From assembly GCF_009664835.1 (NCBI RefSeq), contig NZ_CP045929.1, forward strand, positions 4,650,001-4,714,000: a stretch of DNA of 64,000 bases, written 5' to 3'. Shown piece after piece: positions 51,106 to 59,669 of this stretch (the first letter of the stretch is position 1; each line of letters starts with the position of its first letter). Both the position numbers and the translations under genes were made by a program. Below the pieces are notes generated by a model that did not search any database, had not been told where the DNA came from, and was given only the letters and a program-made list of their open reading frames with translations. The DNA comes from Allosaccharopolyspora coralli. GTDB taxonomy: Bacteria > Actinomycetota > Actinomycetes > Mycobacteriales > Pseudonocardiaceae.

Positions 51106-52914
51106 GTGAGCCAGACGCTGGAACGAACCGCGGCCGGGACACGGGTGCAGAACTGGCTGTCCGAGTTCGAAAGCGCCCTCTCCGCTCGTGATGCGGAGCG
51201 CGCGGCGTCGCTGTTCGTCGAGGACTGCTACTGGCGGGACCTCGTGTCCTTCACCTGGAACATCAAGACCGTCGAGGGCCGTTCCGAGATCGTCGACATG
51301 CTCCGCGCCACCCTCGAGAACACCGATCCGGGCGGCTTCGCCCTCACCGCCGAGCCGACCGAGGCCGACGGTGTCACGGAAGCGTGGATGTCGTTCGAGA
51401 CGGCGGTCGGTCGCGGCACCGCGCATCTGCGGCTCGTCGACGGGAAGGCGTGGACGCTGCTGACGGTCCTCGAGGAGCTCAAGGGCTACGAAGAGGCGAT
51501 GAGCGAGCGGCGGCCGAAGGGTGTCGAGCACGGTGCGAACCCGGACCGCGTCAGCTGGCGGGATAGCCGGGAGCAGGAAGAACAGGAACTCGGCGGCACC
51601 CGCCAGCCCGAGGTCGTGATCGTCGGCGGCGGGCAGGGCGGCATCGCGCTCGGCGCTCGACTCCGCCAGCTCGGCGTCCCGGCGATCATCGTGGAACGCA
51701 ACGAGCGGGCCGGGGACTCGTGGCGCAACCGGTACAAGTCGCTCGCTCTGCACGACCCCGTCTGGTACGACCACCTGCCGTACATCAAGTTCCCGGACAA
51801 CTGGCCGGTGTTCTCGCCGAAGGACAAGATCGGCGACTGGCTGGAGATGTACGTCAAGGTCATGGAGATCAACTACTGGTGCTCGACGACCGCGTTGAGC
51901 GCAAAGTACGACGAGAACGCCGAGCGCTGGGAACTCGTCGTCGACCGCGATGGCACCGAGACGACCTTGCGACCCCGCCAGCTCGTGTTCGCGCTCGGCG
52001 TCTCCGGTAAGCCGAACGTACCGACCTTCCCGGGACACGAACGCTTCCGAGGCGACCAGCACCACTCCTCACAGCATCCCGGACCGGACTCCTACGTCGG
52101 CAAGAAGGCCGTGGTGGTCGGCTCGAACAACTCCGCGCACGACATCTGCGCGGCGCTGTGGGAGGCCGGGGCCGCGGAAGTGACGATGGTGCAGCGCTCG
52201 TCCACGCACGTCGTGCGCTCCGAGTCGCTGATGGAGCATGCGCTCGGCCCGTTGTACTCCGAGCAGGCCCTCGCCTCCGGGATCGACACCCGCACGGCGG
52301 ACCTCATCTTCGCCTCACTGCCGTACCGGATCATGAACCGGTTCCAGAAGCCCGCCTACGACACCATCCGCGACCAGGACTCCGAGTACTACGACCGGCT
52401 CGAACAGGCGGGCTTCGACCTCGACTTCGGCGACGACGACTCCGGGCTGTTCATGAAGTACCTGCGGCGTGGGTCCGGCTACTACATCGACGTCGGCGCG
52501 GGGGAGCTCGTGGCGAACGGAGACGTCGAGCTCGCACGTGGACAGGTCTCGGAACTGACCGAGACCGAGGTGGTGCTCGACGACGGCACGCGTCTGGAGG
52601 CCGACCTCGTCGTCTACGCCACCGGCTACGGGTCGATGAACGGGTTGGCCGCCGACATCGTCGGCCAGGAGGTCGCGGACAAGGTCGGCAAGGTGTGGGG
52701 CCTCGGCTCCGAGACCACCAAGGATCCCGGACCGTGGGAGGGCGAGGAGCGCAACATGTGGAAGCCCACCCAGCAGCGGGGACTCTGGTTCCACGGCGGC
52801 AACCTGCACCAGTCGCGGCACTACTCGCTGTTTCTCGCATTGCAGCTCAAAGCCCGTATGGAAGGCGTTCCGACACCGGTGTACGGCCTGCAAGAGGTCC
52901 ACCACACGTCGTGA
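51106..52914 (+). CDS. Flavin-dependent monooxygenase with N-terminal NTF2-like domain
   Basis: A 602-residue protein. Residues 1-125 form an NTF2/SnoaL-like domain (LSEFESALSARDAERAASLF, EDCYWRDLVSFTWNIKTVEG), and residues 170-600 a flavoprotein with FAD dinucleotide turn VVIVGGGQGGIALGARLRQ, PVWYDHLPYIKFPDNWPVFSPKDK, a BVMO-like FPGHERFRGDQHHSSQHP, and the NADP turn KKAVVVGSNNSAHDICAAL. This architecture is a flavin monooxygenase (YUCCA/BVMO-like); substrate unknown. The GTG at 51106 has AGGAGG at 51094. It stands alone; a CACT-GT-AGTG element at about 51031 lies in its promoter region. Confidence 0.9.
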   Translation: MSQTLERTAAGTRVQNWLSEFESALSARDAERAASLFVEDCYWRDLVSFTWNIKTVEGRSEIVDMLRATLENTDPGGFALTAEPTEADGVTEAWMSFETAVGRGTAHLRLVDGKAWTLLTVLEELKGYEEAMSERRPKGVEHGANPDRVSWRDSREQEEQELGGTRQPEVVIVGGGQGGIALGARLRQLGVPAIIVERNERAGDSWRNRYKSLALHDPVWYDHLPYIKFPDNWPVFSPKDKIGDWLEMYVKVMEINYWCSTTALSAKYDENAERWELVVDRDGTETTLRPRQLVFALGVSGKPNVPTFPGHERFRGDQHHSSQHPGPDSYVGKKAVVVGSNNSAHDICAALWEAGAAEVTMVQRSSTHVVRSESLMEHALGPLYSEQALASGIDTRTADLIFASLPYRIMNRFQKPAYDTIRDQDSEYYDRLEQAGFDLDFGDDDSGLFMKYLRRGSGYYIDVGAGELVANGDVELARGQVSELTETEVVLDDGTRLEADLVVYATGYGSMNGLAADIVGQEVADKVGKVWGLGSETTKDPGPWEGEERNMWKPTQQRGLWFHGGNLHQSRHYSLFLALQLKARMEGVPTPVYGLQEVHHTS

Positions 52915-52968
52915 CACGAAACATCCCGCCTGATCGGGTCCGGCGGCCTGATGTCTCACAATGCACCT

Positions 52969-53349
52969 ATGACGAACAACGAGGAACCGACCGGCCACAG
53001 CGAGCCCGTGACGGAGGAGTCGGGCGGAGGCGTCGTGCCCGAGACCGGCGGGGAACTCGAACCGGCAGACGCGGAACGCGTCGAACCGGAGCAGCCGCAG
53101 AAGCTCGCCCACACCCGCACCGCCGGTACCTGGGCCGCCGTCGTCGTGGCGACCGTGACGCTGATCGTGCTGCTCGTGTTCATCCTGCAGAACCTGCAGA
53201 CGACCTCGGTGACGTTCCTCGGTCTGACCGGTGACCTGCCGGTCGGGGTCGCGCTGCTGCTCGCCGCTGCGATCGGCGGCCTGCTGGTGGCGCTCGTCGG
53301 CGCGGCACGGATCCTGCAGCTTCGTCGCACCGCCCGCAAACCACGCTGA
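52969..53349 (+). CDS. LapA-domain (DUF1049) membrane protein
   Basis: A 126-residue protein with an acidic N-terminus (residues 1-45), followed by two transmembrane helices separated by a short loop: TWAAVVVATVTLIVLLVFIL, then QNLQTTSVTFLGLTGDLPVGVALLLAAAIGG, with the LapA-type QNLQTTSVTFLG motif. LapA/YciS proteins assist assembly of envelope components; role unknown here. The ATG at 52969 has CACAAT 6 nt upstream, consistent with a leaderless start. Confidence 0.85.
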   Translation: MTNNEEPTGHSEPVTEESGGGVVPETGGELEPADAERVEPEQPQKLAHTRTAGTWAAVVVATVTLIVLLVFILQNLQTTSVTFLGLTGDLPVGVALLLAAAIGGLLVALVGAARILQLRRTARKPR

Positions 53350-53484
53350 CGGCTCCGCCGGGCCCTCAGGCCGACTCGGTGCGACCGAACGCGAACAGCC
53401 GTTTGGGCGAGCCGGATCATCCCTGTCGCTGGACCCGCACTGCGTCCTGAGCGGCGACGGAGGCGGGGTTTCTAGACTCGGGCA

Positions 53485-53814
53485 GTGACGGTTCTACGGT
53501 CGATCATTCTGTTCGCCCTCGCGGCTCTGGCCGAAATCGGCGGCGCGTGGCTGGTGTGGCAGGGCGTGCGCGAGCACAAGGGCCTGTTGTGGATCGGCGC
53601 CGGGGTGCTCGCGCTCGGCGCGTACGGGTTCGTCGCGACCTTGCAGCCCGAGGCGCACTTCGGGCGCATCCTCGCCGCCTACGGCGGGGTGTTCGTCGCG
53701 GGGTCGCTGCTGTGGGGTGTGGTGGTCGACGGCTTCCGCCCCGACCGGTGGGACCTGGCCGGAGCGGTGATCTGTCTCGTGGGAGTCAGCGTGATCATGT
53801 ACGCGCCGCGATGA
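53485..53814 (+). CDS. YnfA family (UPF0060) four-helix membrane protein
   Basis: A 109-residue protein with four membrane helices: [60 protein letters not shown] and [17 protein letters not shown]. The motif [15 protein letters not shown] near residue 15 defines the YnfA/SMR-like family, some of which export cationic dyes. The GTG at 53485 has TAGACT 6 nt upstream and no Shine-Dalgarno sequence, so it is leaderless. Convergent with the gene at 53826. Confidence 0.9.
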   Translation: MTVLRSIILFALAALAEIGGAWLVWQGVREHKGLLWIGAGVLALGAYGFVATLQPEAHFGRILAAYGGVFVAGSLLWGVVVDGFRPDRWDLAGAVICLVGVSVIMYAPR

Positions 53815-53825
53815 CGAGCGGCGGC

Positions 53826-54236
53826 TCAGTTCGACGTGAACTGTGCCGGGCCGTGCGCGAACAGTGCCCGTCGCACCGCGCAGACGATCGCCTCCACCGG
53901 CGGGTGGTGGCGCTCGGCGTCGCGCTCGCGAAGCCAGCGGACGGTGTCCAGGGAGTCCGGGGGCGCCGGAAGCGGTACTTGCTGACCGGAGCCCAGCACG
54001 CGCACGTCGAGGGTGCGAACGTCGTCGGGCAGGCGATACGGGGAGCCGATCGGTTGGGTCAGAAAGATCCACTCGTCGCCGTCCTGGATCACGGCGCCGG
54101 GCAGCAGGTGCAGGGACAGAATTCGGTCGACCTCGACCGCGAGGTCCGCGGGCATGCAGACGGCGCTCGTCGCTTCGTCGAGTACGAGTGCGGGAGATCG
54201 ATCGATGTCGTCAACGGAGGTGCCGTCGGGGTCCAT
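53826..54236 (-). CDS. Conserved hypothetical protein (139-residue class)
   Basis: A 136-residue soluble protein (MDPDGTSVDDIDRSPALVLDE...). It contains a helix VEVDRILSLHLLPGAVIQDGD and the strand-loop DGDEWIFLTQPIGSPYRLPDDVRTLDVRVLGSG, and ends EAIVCAVRRALFAHGPAQF. Similar 130-140 residue proteins of unknown function occur in several actinomycetes; the pattern of a proline-rich substrate loop between two short sheets suggests a binding role. The ATG at 54234-54236 is used; an in-frame GTG three codons earlier is also possible. Confidence 0.65.
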   Translation of the reverse strand: MDPDGTSVDDIDRSPALVLDEATSAVCMPADLAVEVDRILSLHLLPGAVIQDGDEWIFLTQPIGSPYRLPDDVRTLDVRVLGSGQQVPLPAPPDSLDTVRWLRERDAERHHPPVEAIVCAVRRALFAHGPAQFTSN

Positions 54237-54415
54237 AAGCCTCACCCTGCCTCGCTCGGCGACTCTCGGAATCGGGGCAAGTACCTACACGACTACCTAG
54301 GTTGAATCCTATTCACGTTCTGTGTGTCCGTATTCGCGGAACGTAACACAGCAATCGAGACTCACCTCACCACTGGGCGTCCGACACACCGTGCGAACCG
54401 CGGCCGACGCGCCAC
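54237..54415. other. Intergenic stretch upstream of a coding relic
   Basis: The region holds the promoter side of the minus-strand gene at 53826 and an inverted pair ACGTTC/GAACGT around 54315-54341 (near the TATTCGCGGAACGT sequence). No intact gene is seen. Confidence 0.4.
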
Positions 54416-54572
54416 GTGCTCGGTACCGCCGGTCTCGTCTCCCCGACGGTCGAGGAGGTCCCCGCCCTGCCCGCGGAGGTCATGGTGCTGACGGTACCGA
54501 TCAGCCCGGACGAGCAGCGGCAGGTGCTCGACCAGATCCGGACCAGCGGTCACACCAACTCGTGGAACCGTG
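54416..54572 (+). pseudogene. Fragment of a coding sequence, interrupted by a repeat
   Basis: Reading from 54416 (VLGTAGLVSPTVEEVPALPAE, then VMVLTVPISPDEQRQVLDQIRTS) gives a stretch of about 52 codons with very high third-position GC and no stop, of the kind seen in genuine genes, which ends abruptly in the composite palindrome at 54573. No known family is recognised, there is no clear start, and the frame then runs antisense through the HAD gene. It is best explained as the 3' end of an old gene whose own stop was removed when the palindrome appeared. Confidence 0.45.
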
Positions 54573-54633
54573 GGGGTGGCAAATTCGCGCGAATTTGCCA
54601 CCCCTCTGTCCACAGGCGGCGGAGTTGTCCACA
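54573..54633. repeat. Composite element B: 32-bp palindrome plus two DnaA-box-like 9-mers
   Basis: Perfect 32-bp palindrome (54573-54604) followed by CTGTCCACA (54606-54614) and TTGTCCACA (54625-54633), again 19 bp apart, in the same order as element A. It lies beyond the stop of the HAD gene (54694). Confidence 0.92.
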
Positions 54634-54693
54634 CTCGGATGGGGTGGTCACCACGCTGGCGCCGCCTGCCAGCAGCTCTCAACCCGCGACCAC

Positions 54694-55347
54694 TCACGTG
54701 AGCGCCCGGACCGCCCCCGGAAGTTCCGCGAGGGCACCGAGCACCCGGTGGACGTCGCGCAACGCGTGCTCGGCGGGCGGGAAGTGCGGGTTGGGCACCG
54801 CGAACACCGTCATGCCTGCGGCCACGGCCGCGCGCAGGCCGTTGCCGGAGTCCTCGACCGCGACGCACTCGGCCGCGTCGACCCCGAGTCCGCGCGCCGC
54901 GTCCAGGTACACGTCCGGCGCCGGTTTCCCCGCGCCGACCTGCTCGCTCGACACCGCGTACCGGACCGTCCCGGCAAGGTCGGCGACGTCGAGGAACGTC
55001 TGGATGATCCGGGCAGGGGCCGAACTGGCGATCGCGACCGGACACCAGCGAGCGATCTCGGTGACGGTCTCGGCCGCGTCCGGAAGCAGGGGCGGCTGCG
55101 TCTCGTAGCGCTGCGCCATCCGGTCGATCACGCTCTCGGCCGCCGCGTCGGCGGAGAGGTCGGCACCGAGGTCCTCCACGAGATACCGCGACCACTCGGG
55201 CGTGGACATCCCCATCATCACCTCGGTCGCGCCGTCGGCCCACTGCCCGCCGAACTCGGCCACGACGTCGCGCCGGATTCGGTCCCAGAGCTGCTCCGAG
55301 TCGACGAGCACCCCGTCCAGATCGAAGATCACCGCGGTAGGTCGCAC
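54694..55347 (-). CDS. HAD-superfamily phosphatase (beta-phosphoglucomutase-like)
   Basis: A 217-residue HAD hydrolase, subfamily IA with an alpha-helical cap. Motif I is AVIFDLDGVLVDSE (nucleophile Asp of DLDGV), motif II VAIASSAPARI, motif III GKPAPDVYLDAARGLGVDA and motif IV AVEDSGNGLRAAVAAGMTV. It dephosphorylates or isomerises a small phosphorylated compound, substrate not given by the sequence. The GTG at 55345-55347 has TACGAT 6 nt upstream, no Shine-Dalgarno sequence (leaderless). Confidence 0.93.
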   Translation of the reverse strand: MRPTAVIFDLDGVLVDSEQLWDRIRRDVVAEFGGQWADGATEVMMGMSTPEWSRYLVEDLGADLSADAAAESVIDRMAQRYETQPPLLPDAAETVTEIARWCPVAIASSAPARIIQTFLDVADLAGTVRYAVSSEQVGAGKPAPDVYLDAARGLGVDAAECVAVEDSGNGLRAAVAAGMTVFAVPNPHFPPAEHALRDVHRVLGALAELPGAVRALT

Positions 55348-55586
55348 GTCTCGATCGTAGGCGTTCGGCGCGCGATTCCCGCCGACGGAGGCATGCACAA
55401 CGAGTCCAGCACCCCGAGAGGCTTGCCCCTGGCCAGTACTCGGCTATCGGCAGCCCATCCGAGAGCACTGCGCCATTCGGGTCAATCGCGGTGACGACAT
55501 CTCGCCGGACGCCTCTCGACGCTCCCGGTCACGCGCGGGATGTGATGCCATGTCGGCTATTCCGGACGAGACCCTCGGAGGCTGCG

Positions 55587-57599
55587 GTGTCCAGACGACG
55601 CGACGCGCGAATTCCGTTACCCCTGCTCACCGGCCGGCGAGCGAGCGTGACTTGCCGCTACCGCTGTGGCGACCAGTGCTCGCACCAGCCGCCGAACCCG
55701 ACGACGAACGCCTACTTCGGCGACATCGTGCAGCAGGTGATCGACCGTCGGTCGCTGCTCAAAGCCGGTGCGGTGGTGACCGTGACGGGCGCGGCGACAG
55801 CGGGCGGCCTCACGAGCGCGGCTGCCGCACCCCCAGCGCGGCCCGGACGGCCGGGCAACGGACTCGACTTCACGCCTGTCGAGCCGAACACCGAGGACGC
55901 GGTCGTCGTCCCCGAGGGCTACCAGCAGAAGATCGTGCTGCGGTGGGGCGACCCGATCCTGCCGGACGTCCCGGAGTTCGACTTCGACGCGCAGACGCCC
56001 GAGGCGCAGGAACGCCAGTTCGGCTACAACAACGACTTCTGCGCGGTGCTGCCGCTCGACAACCGCGGCGACCGCGCGCTCATGGTCAACAACCACGAAT
56101 ACACCACCGAAGAGTTCCTGTTCCGCGGCTACGACGAGGACAACCCGACCGAGCAGCAGGTCCGGATCGCGTGGGCCGCGCACGGCATGTCGGTCGTCGG
56201 GCTCGACCTCGGCGACAACCCGCCCCGCGTCGTCCGCGACGACGAGCACAACCGGCGGATCACCCTGCACACCGAGTTCGAACTACGGGGACCGGCCGCG
56301 GGCAGTGACCTGCTGACCACCCCCGCCGACTCCGAGGGGCGCCGCTCGCTGGGCACCATGAACAACTGCGCGGGCGGCGTCACCCCGTGGGGCACCGTCC
56401 TGTCCGGCGAGGAGAACTTCCACTTCTATTTCGCCAACGCCGATCAGGTCTCGGACCCCACGACGCGGGAACGGCTCGCCCGCTACGGACTCGAAGGCGG
56501 CGCCAGCGAACGCAAGTGGGAACGGTTCGAAGCCCGCTGGGATCTGACCCGGCACGTCAACGAGCCCAACAGGTTCGGCTGGATCGTCGAGGTCGACCCG
56601 TACGACCCGCAGTCCACCCCGGTCAAACGCACCGCGCTCGGCCGGTTGAAGCACGAGGGCGCGAACCTGCACGTCACCAGGGACAAGCGGGTCGTGGCCT
56701 ACATGGGCGACGACGAGAGGTTCGAGTACCTCTACAAGTTCGTCGCCGACAAACGCATGAAACCCGGCCGCAGCGCCCACGCTCGCAGGCACAACAGGAC
56801 GCTGCTGGACGAGGGCACCCTCTACGTCGCGAGACTCACCGGGGACAGCGCCGACGAGATCGACGGCAGCGGCTCCCTGCCCTCCGACGGTGAGTTCGAC
56901 GGGGTCGGCGAGTGGATCCCGTTGGCGCACAACGACGAAAGCTTCGTCGACGGCATGAGCGCCGAGGAGGTCTACGTCTTCACCCGCCTCGCCGCCGACA
57001 ACGCAGGAGCCACGAAGATGGACCGGCCGGAGGACGTCGAACCGCATCCGCACACCGGCAGGGTCTACGCCGCGCTGACCAACAACGGCGACCGGGGCAC
57101 CGAGGGCGAGGCACCCGCCGACGAGGCGAACCCACGCAACGCCAACAAGCACGGCCAGGTGCTCGAACTCGACGACGACCACACGGGCACCCGCTTCACC
57201 TGGCGGCTGCTGCTCGTCTGTGGCGACCCGGAGGACCCCTCGACCTACTACGGCGGGTTCGACAAGTCGCAAGTCTCGCCGATCACCTGCCCGGACAACG
57301 TGACCTTCGACCGGCACGGCAACCTGTGGATCTCGACGGACTCGTCGGCGGCGCTCGGGTTCAACGACGGGCTCTATGCGGTCCCGTTGGAAGGGGACGA
57401 GCGCGGACACGTGCAGCAGTTCCTCAGCGTGCCGCGCGGTGCCGAAGCGTGCGGGCCGGTGCTGCGGGACGACTTCACGCTCGTCTCCGCGCAGCACCCG
57501 GGTGAGGTGGACGGCGCCGACGCCGACAACCCCGCCTCGAACTGGCCGGACAGGGGTGACTCGCGACCCCGGCCGTCCGTCGTCGCGGTCTGGAAGTAG
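55587..57599 (+). CDS. phoX: PhoX-family alkaline phosphatase (Tat-exported), copy 1
   Basis: A 670-residue phosphatase of the PhoX family, calcium/iron-dependent in other bacteria. An N-terminal 48-residue region (RRDARIPLPLLTGRRASVTC, YRCGDQCSHQPPN) precedes the twin-arginine signal DRRSLLKAGAVVTVTGAATAGG, which directs folded protein through Tat. The mature enzyme shows GYNNDFCAVLPLDNRGDRALMVNNHEYTTEEF, NNCAGGVTPWGTVLSGEENFHFYF, DPYDPQSTPVKRTALGRLKHEGANL, YYGGFDKSQVSPITCPDNVTFDRHGNLWISTD, family hallmarks. The GTG at 55587 has GGAGG with 5-nt spacing. A second copy of the same family lies at 59670, separated by a MarR/oxidoreductase pair. Confidence 0.94.
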   Translation: MSRRRDARIPLPLLTGRRASVTCRYRCGDQCSHQPPNPTTNAYFGDIVQQVIDRRSLLKAGAVVTVTGAATAGGLTSAAAAPPARPGRPGNGLDFTPVEPNTEDAVVVPEGYQQKIVLRWGDPILPDVPEFDFDAQTPEAQERQFGYNNDFCAVLPLDNRGDRALMVNNHEYTTEEFLFRGYDEDNPTEQQVRIAWAAHGMSVVGLDLGDNPPRVVRDDEHNRRITLHTEFELRGPAAGSDLLTTPADSEGRRSLGTMNNCAGGVTPWGTVLSGEENFHFYFANADQVSDPTTRERLARYGLEGGASERKWERFEARWDLTRHVNEPNRFGWIVEVDPYDPQSTPVKRTALGRLKHEGANLHVTRDKRVVAYMGDDERFEYLYKFVADKRMKPGRSAHARRHNRTLLDEGTLYVARLTGDSADEIDGSGSLPSDGEFDGVGEWIPLAHNDESFVDGMSAEEVYVFTRLAADNAGATKMDRPEDVEPHPHTGRVYAALTNNGDRGTEGEAPADEANPRNANKHGQVLELDDDHTGTRFTWRLLLVCGDPEDPSTYYGGFDKSQVSPITCPDNVTFDRHGNLWISTDSSAALGFNDGLYAVPLEGDERGHVQQFLSVPRGAEACGPVLRDDFTLVSAQHPGEVDGADADNPASNWPDRGDSRPRPSVVAVWK

Positions 57600-57629
57600 T
57601 CGACGGGGCCGTGGTGGCGCCGCGGCCCC

Positions 57630-58112
57630 TCACTCCGGTGGTGCGGGTGAGGCGTTCGTGAACGCTCGGGTCCGGTCCACGACCTCCGCGAGGAATCGCA
57701 ACACCGTGTCGGCCGTGTCCTCGTCGAGTTCGGACGTCACCTCCCCGATCGCGGTCAGCAGTGGACTCAACGCCGTGAGCACTTCGGTTCGTGCGGATTC
57801 CGTCGTGTGCAGCGTGACCCGACGCCGATCGGTCGGGTGCCGCGAGCGTTCCACGTGGCCGGCCGCGACGAGCCGGTCCACCAGCACCGTCGCCGAGGCC
57901 GAGCGGATGCCGAGCCGGTCGGCGAGTTCGACGACGCCGGGCGCGGCCGGTGCGGACACGAGCTGATCCACCGCGGCGACGTCGGTCGTGCCCACTCCCA
58001 GCCTGCCCGCCAACGCCCTCTCGACCTGCGGTTGCAGCTGCATCAGGCCGCGCAGCGCCGAGGCGATCTCACGGTCGATCGGGCGGGGTTCCGTAGGCCT
58101 CGCTGACTGCAT
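57630..58112 (-). CDS. MarR family regulator, divergent from an FAD oxidoreductase
   Basis: A 160-residue winged-helix protein: IASALRGLMQLQPQVERALAGRL (dimer helix), GVVELADRLGIRSASATVLVDRLVAAGHVERSRHPTDRRRVTLHTT (HTH and wing). It is divergent from the oxidoreductase at 58216 over 103 bp that contain two palindromic CTAG-type sites. Usual MarR logic: it represses its own gene and the oxidoreductase until an aromatic or phenolic ligand binds (inference). ATG at 58110-58112. Confidence 0.9.
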   Translation of the reverse strand: MQSARPTEPRPIDREIASALRGLMQLQPQVERALAGRLGVGTTDVAAVDQLVSAPAAPGVVELADRLGIRSASATVLVDRLVAAGHVERSRHPTDRRRVTLHTTESARTEVLTALSPLLTAIGEVTSELDEDTADTVLRFLAEVVDRTRAFTNASPAPPE

Positions 58113-58137
58113 GAGCGGATGATACGGGAGGCATTGC

Positions 58138-58200
58138 CTAGATTATCTAGCTAAATCCGCCAGCCTGTCCTACTGTGTCGCTAGGTAGTTAGATAGTCTA
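58138..58200. promoter_or_regulatory. Two MarR-type palindromes between divergent genes
   Basis: CTAGATTATCTAG (58138-58150, perfect around a central T) and TAGATAGTCTA (58190-58200, perfect around TAG). Both share the TAGAT core. They lie between the MarR and FAD-oxidoreductase start codons. Confidence 0.7.
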
Positions 58201-58215
58201 GCGATCGGGTGGGCG

Positions 58216-59445
58216 ATGAACGACAGGGACGACACCAGCCGCTGTGTGGTCGTCGGTGCCGGGCCGGGCGGGATGCTGCTCGCGTATCTGCTGGCCCGAG
58301 CCGGAATCCCGGTCACACTGCTGGAATCCCAGCGGGACTTCGACCGCGACTTCCGGGGCGACTCCCTGCATCCGTACACCCTCGAGCTGCTGCACACCCT
58401 CGGGCTCGCCGACGATCTGCTGCGACGCCCGCACTTCCGGGCCCGGAACTTCCGGTTCCACACACCGGTCACCACCTTGACCCTGACGGACTACGGCAAA
58501 GTCCGCTCCCCGTTCAACTACGTGGCGCTCATGCCGCAAGCGCGGTTCCTCGACTTCATCGCGGGCGAAGCGGCGACTCTTCCCACGTTTACGCTGCGCA
58601 CAGGATCGAAAGTGACGGGACTGCTGGAGGACGGCGGGCGGGTGTCCGGCGTGCGGTACCGCGACGAGGACGGCGAGCACGACCTGCCCGCCGAGCTCGT
58701 CATCGGCACGGACGGGCGGTTCTCGAAGGTTCGGCGACTCGCCGGAATGCGTGCCGAACCGCTCGGCGCCACCACGGACATCCTCTGGTTCCGGCTGCCA
58801 CGCCGCGACACCGACCCGGCGGAGGCAGACGTCGACCTGTACTTCGGAGCGCACCACTACGTCGGCCTGCTCGGCAGCCCGCAGACGTGGCAGGTCGGGT
58901 ACTCGTTACCCAAGGGCGACTACCCGGAGGCGAAGAAGCGCGGGATCGAGCCCATCCGTCGGTTTCTCCGAGAACACGTGAGCTGGCTCGCCGACCGAGC
59001 GCACCTGCTCGACGACTTCGGCCGGACGACGCTGCTGTCGGTGGACATCTCCCGTGTCCCGACCTGGCACCGGGACGGCCTGCTGCTGCTCGGTGACGCC
59101 GCGCACGTGATCTCGCCGGTCGGCGGCAACGGGATTCTCATGGCCATTCAAGACGCGGTGGCCTGCGCGAACAGGATCGTCCCCGCATGGCGGTCCGGGT
59201 CGGTCACCGAGTCCGACCTCGCCGCGATTCAAGCCGACCGCGCACCGGCGATCAGGCAGGTGCAGGCTGACCAGGTGGCGGTGGAGCAACGCCTCGCCCG
59301 GGCCCGTGAGCGAGGTCGGCCGATCTCGCCGCCTTCGCTGCTGAAACTGCTCGCGGCCGTGCCGGGTGTCCGTGCACGCAACGCGCGCAAGAACGCCTAC
59401 GGCCCACACCCACCTCGCCTCGACCTCGCGTTGCTGGACCGTTGA
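58216..59445 (+). CDS. FAD-dependent oxidoreductase (aromatic hydroxylase type)
   Basis: A 409-residue flavoprotein monooxygenase of the PHBH fold. FAD-binding turn CVVVGAGPGGMLLAYLLARAG, the middle DG motif LVIGTDGRFSKVRRLAGM, and GD motif DGLLLLGDAAHVISPVGGNGILMAIQDAVACAN. Hydroxylates or oxidises a substrate that cannot be told. Under likely control by the divergent MarR gene. The ATG at 58216 is followed directly by the Rossmann strand. No reductase partner is needed for this class. Confidence 0.92.
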   Translation: MNDRDDTSRCVVVGAGPGGMLLAYLLARAGIPVTLLESQRDFDRDFRGDSLHPYTLELLHTLGLADDLLRRPHFRARNFRFHTPVTTLTLTDYGKVRSPFNYVALMPQARFLDFIAGEAATLPTFTLRTGSKVTGLLEDGGRVSGVRYRDEDGEHDLPAELVIGTDGRFSKVRRLAGMRAEPLGATTDILWFRLPRRDTDPAEADVDLYFGAHHYVGLLGSPQTWQVGYSLPKGDYPEAKKRGIEPIRRFLREHVSWLADRAHLLDDFGRTTLLSVDISRVPTWHRDGLLLLGDAAHVISPVGGNGILMAIQDAVACANRIVPAWRSGSVTESDLAAIQADRAPAIRQVQADQVAVEQRLARARERGRPISPPSLLKLLAAVPGVRARNARKNAYGPHPPRLDLALLDR

Positions 59446-59537
59446 GGTCTCGCTCCGTAGTCATCTCCGGGCGAGGCGTACCCGAAAGGTGCTAAAGAGA
59501 AGACGTGTGACGACTCCACGTCATGATTTTGACCGGT

Positions 59538-59548
59538 GTTCACCTGCT
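59538..59548 (+). promoter_or_regulatory. Possible PHO-box unit upstream of phoX copy 2
   Basis: GTTCACCTGCT contains the exact PhoP half-site GTTCACC 132 bp before the phoX start codon. The next 11-bp unit is only a four-of-seven match, so this is weak. Confidence 0.3.
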
Positions 59549-59669
59549 GGTCCCGGAAACATCGCTCCGCCTGCATAGCCTCGCGGCGTTCCCGACACGG
59601 CGCCCCGACACGGGCGGCGCCGGTCCCGCGTGAGCCGAGGCTCCGCGACCACCGGACCTGGAGGACCAC

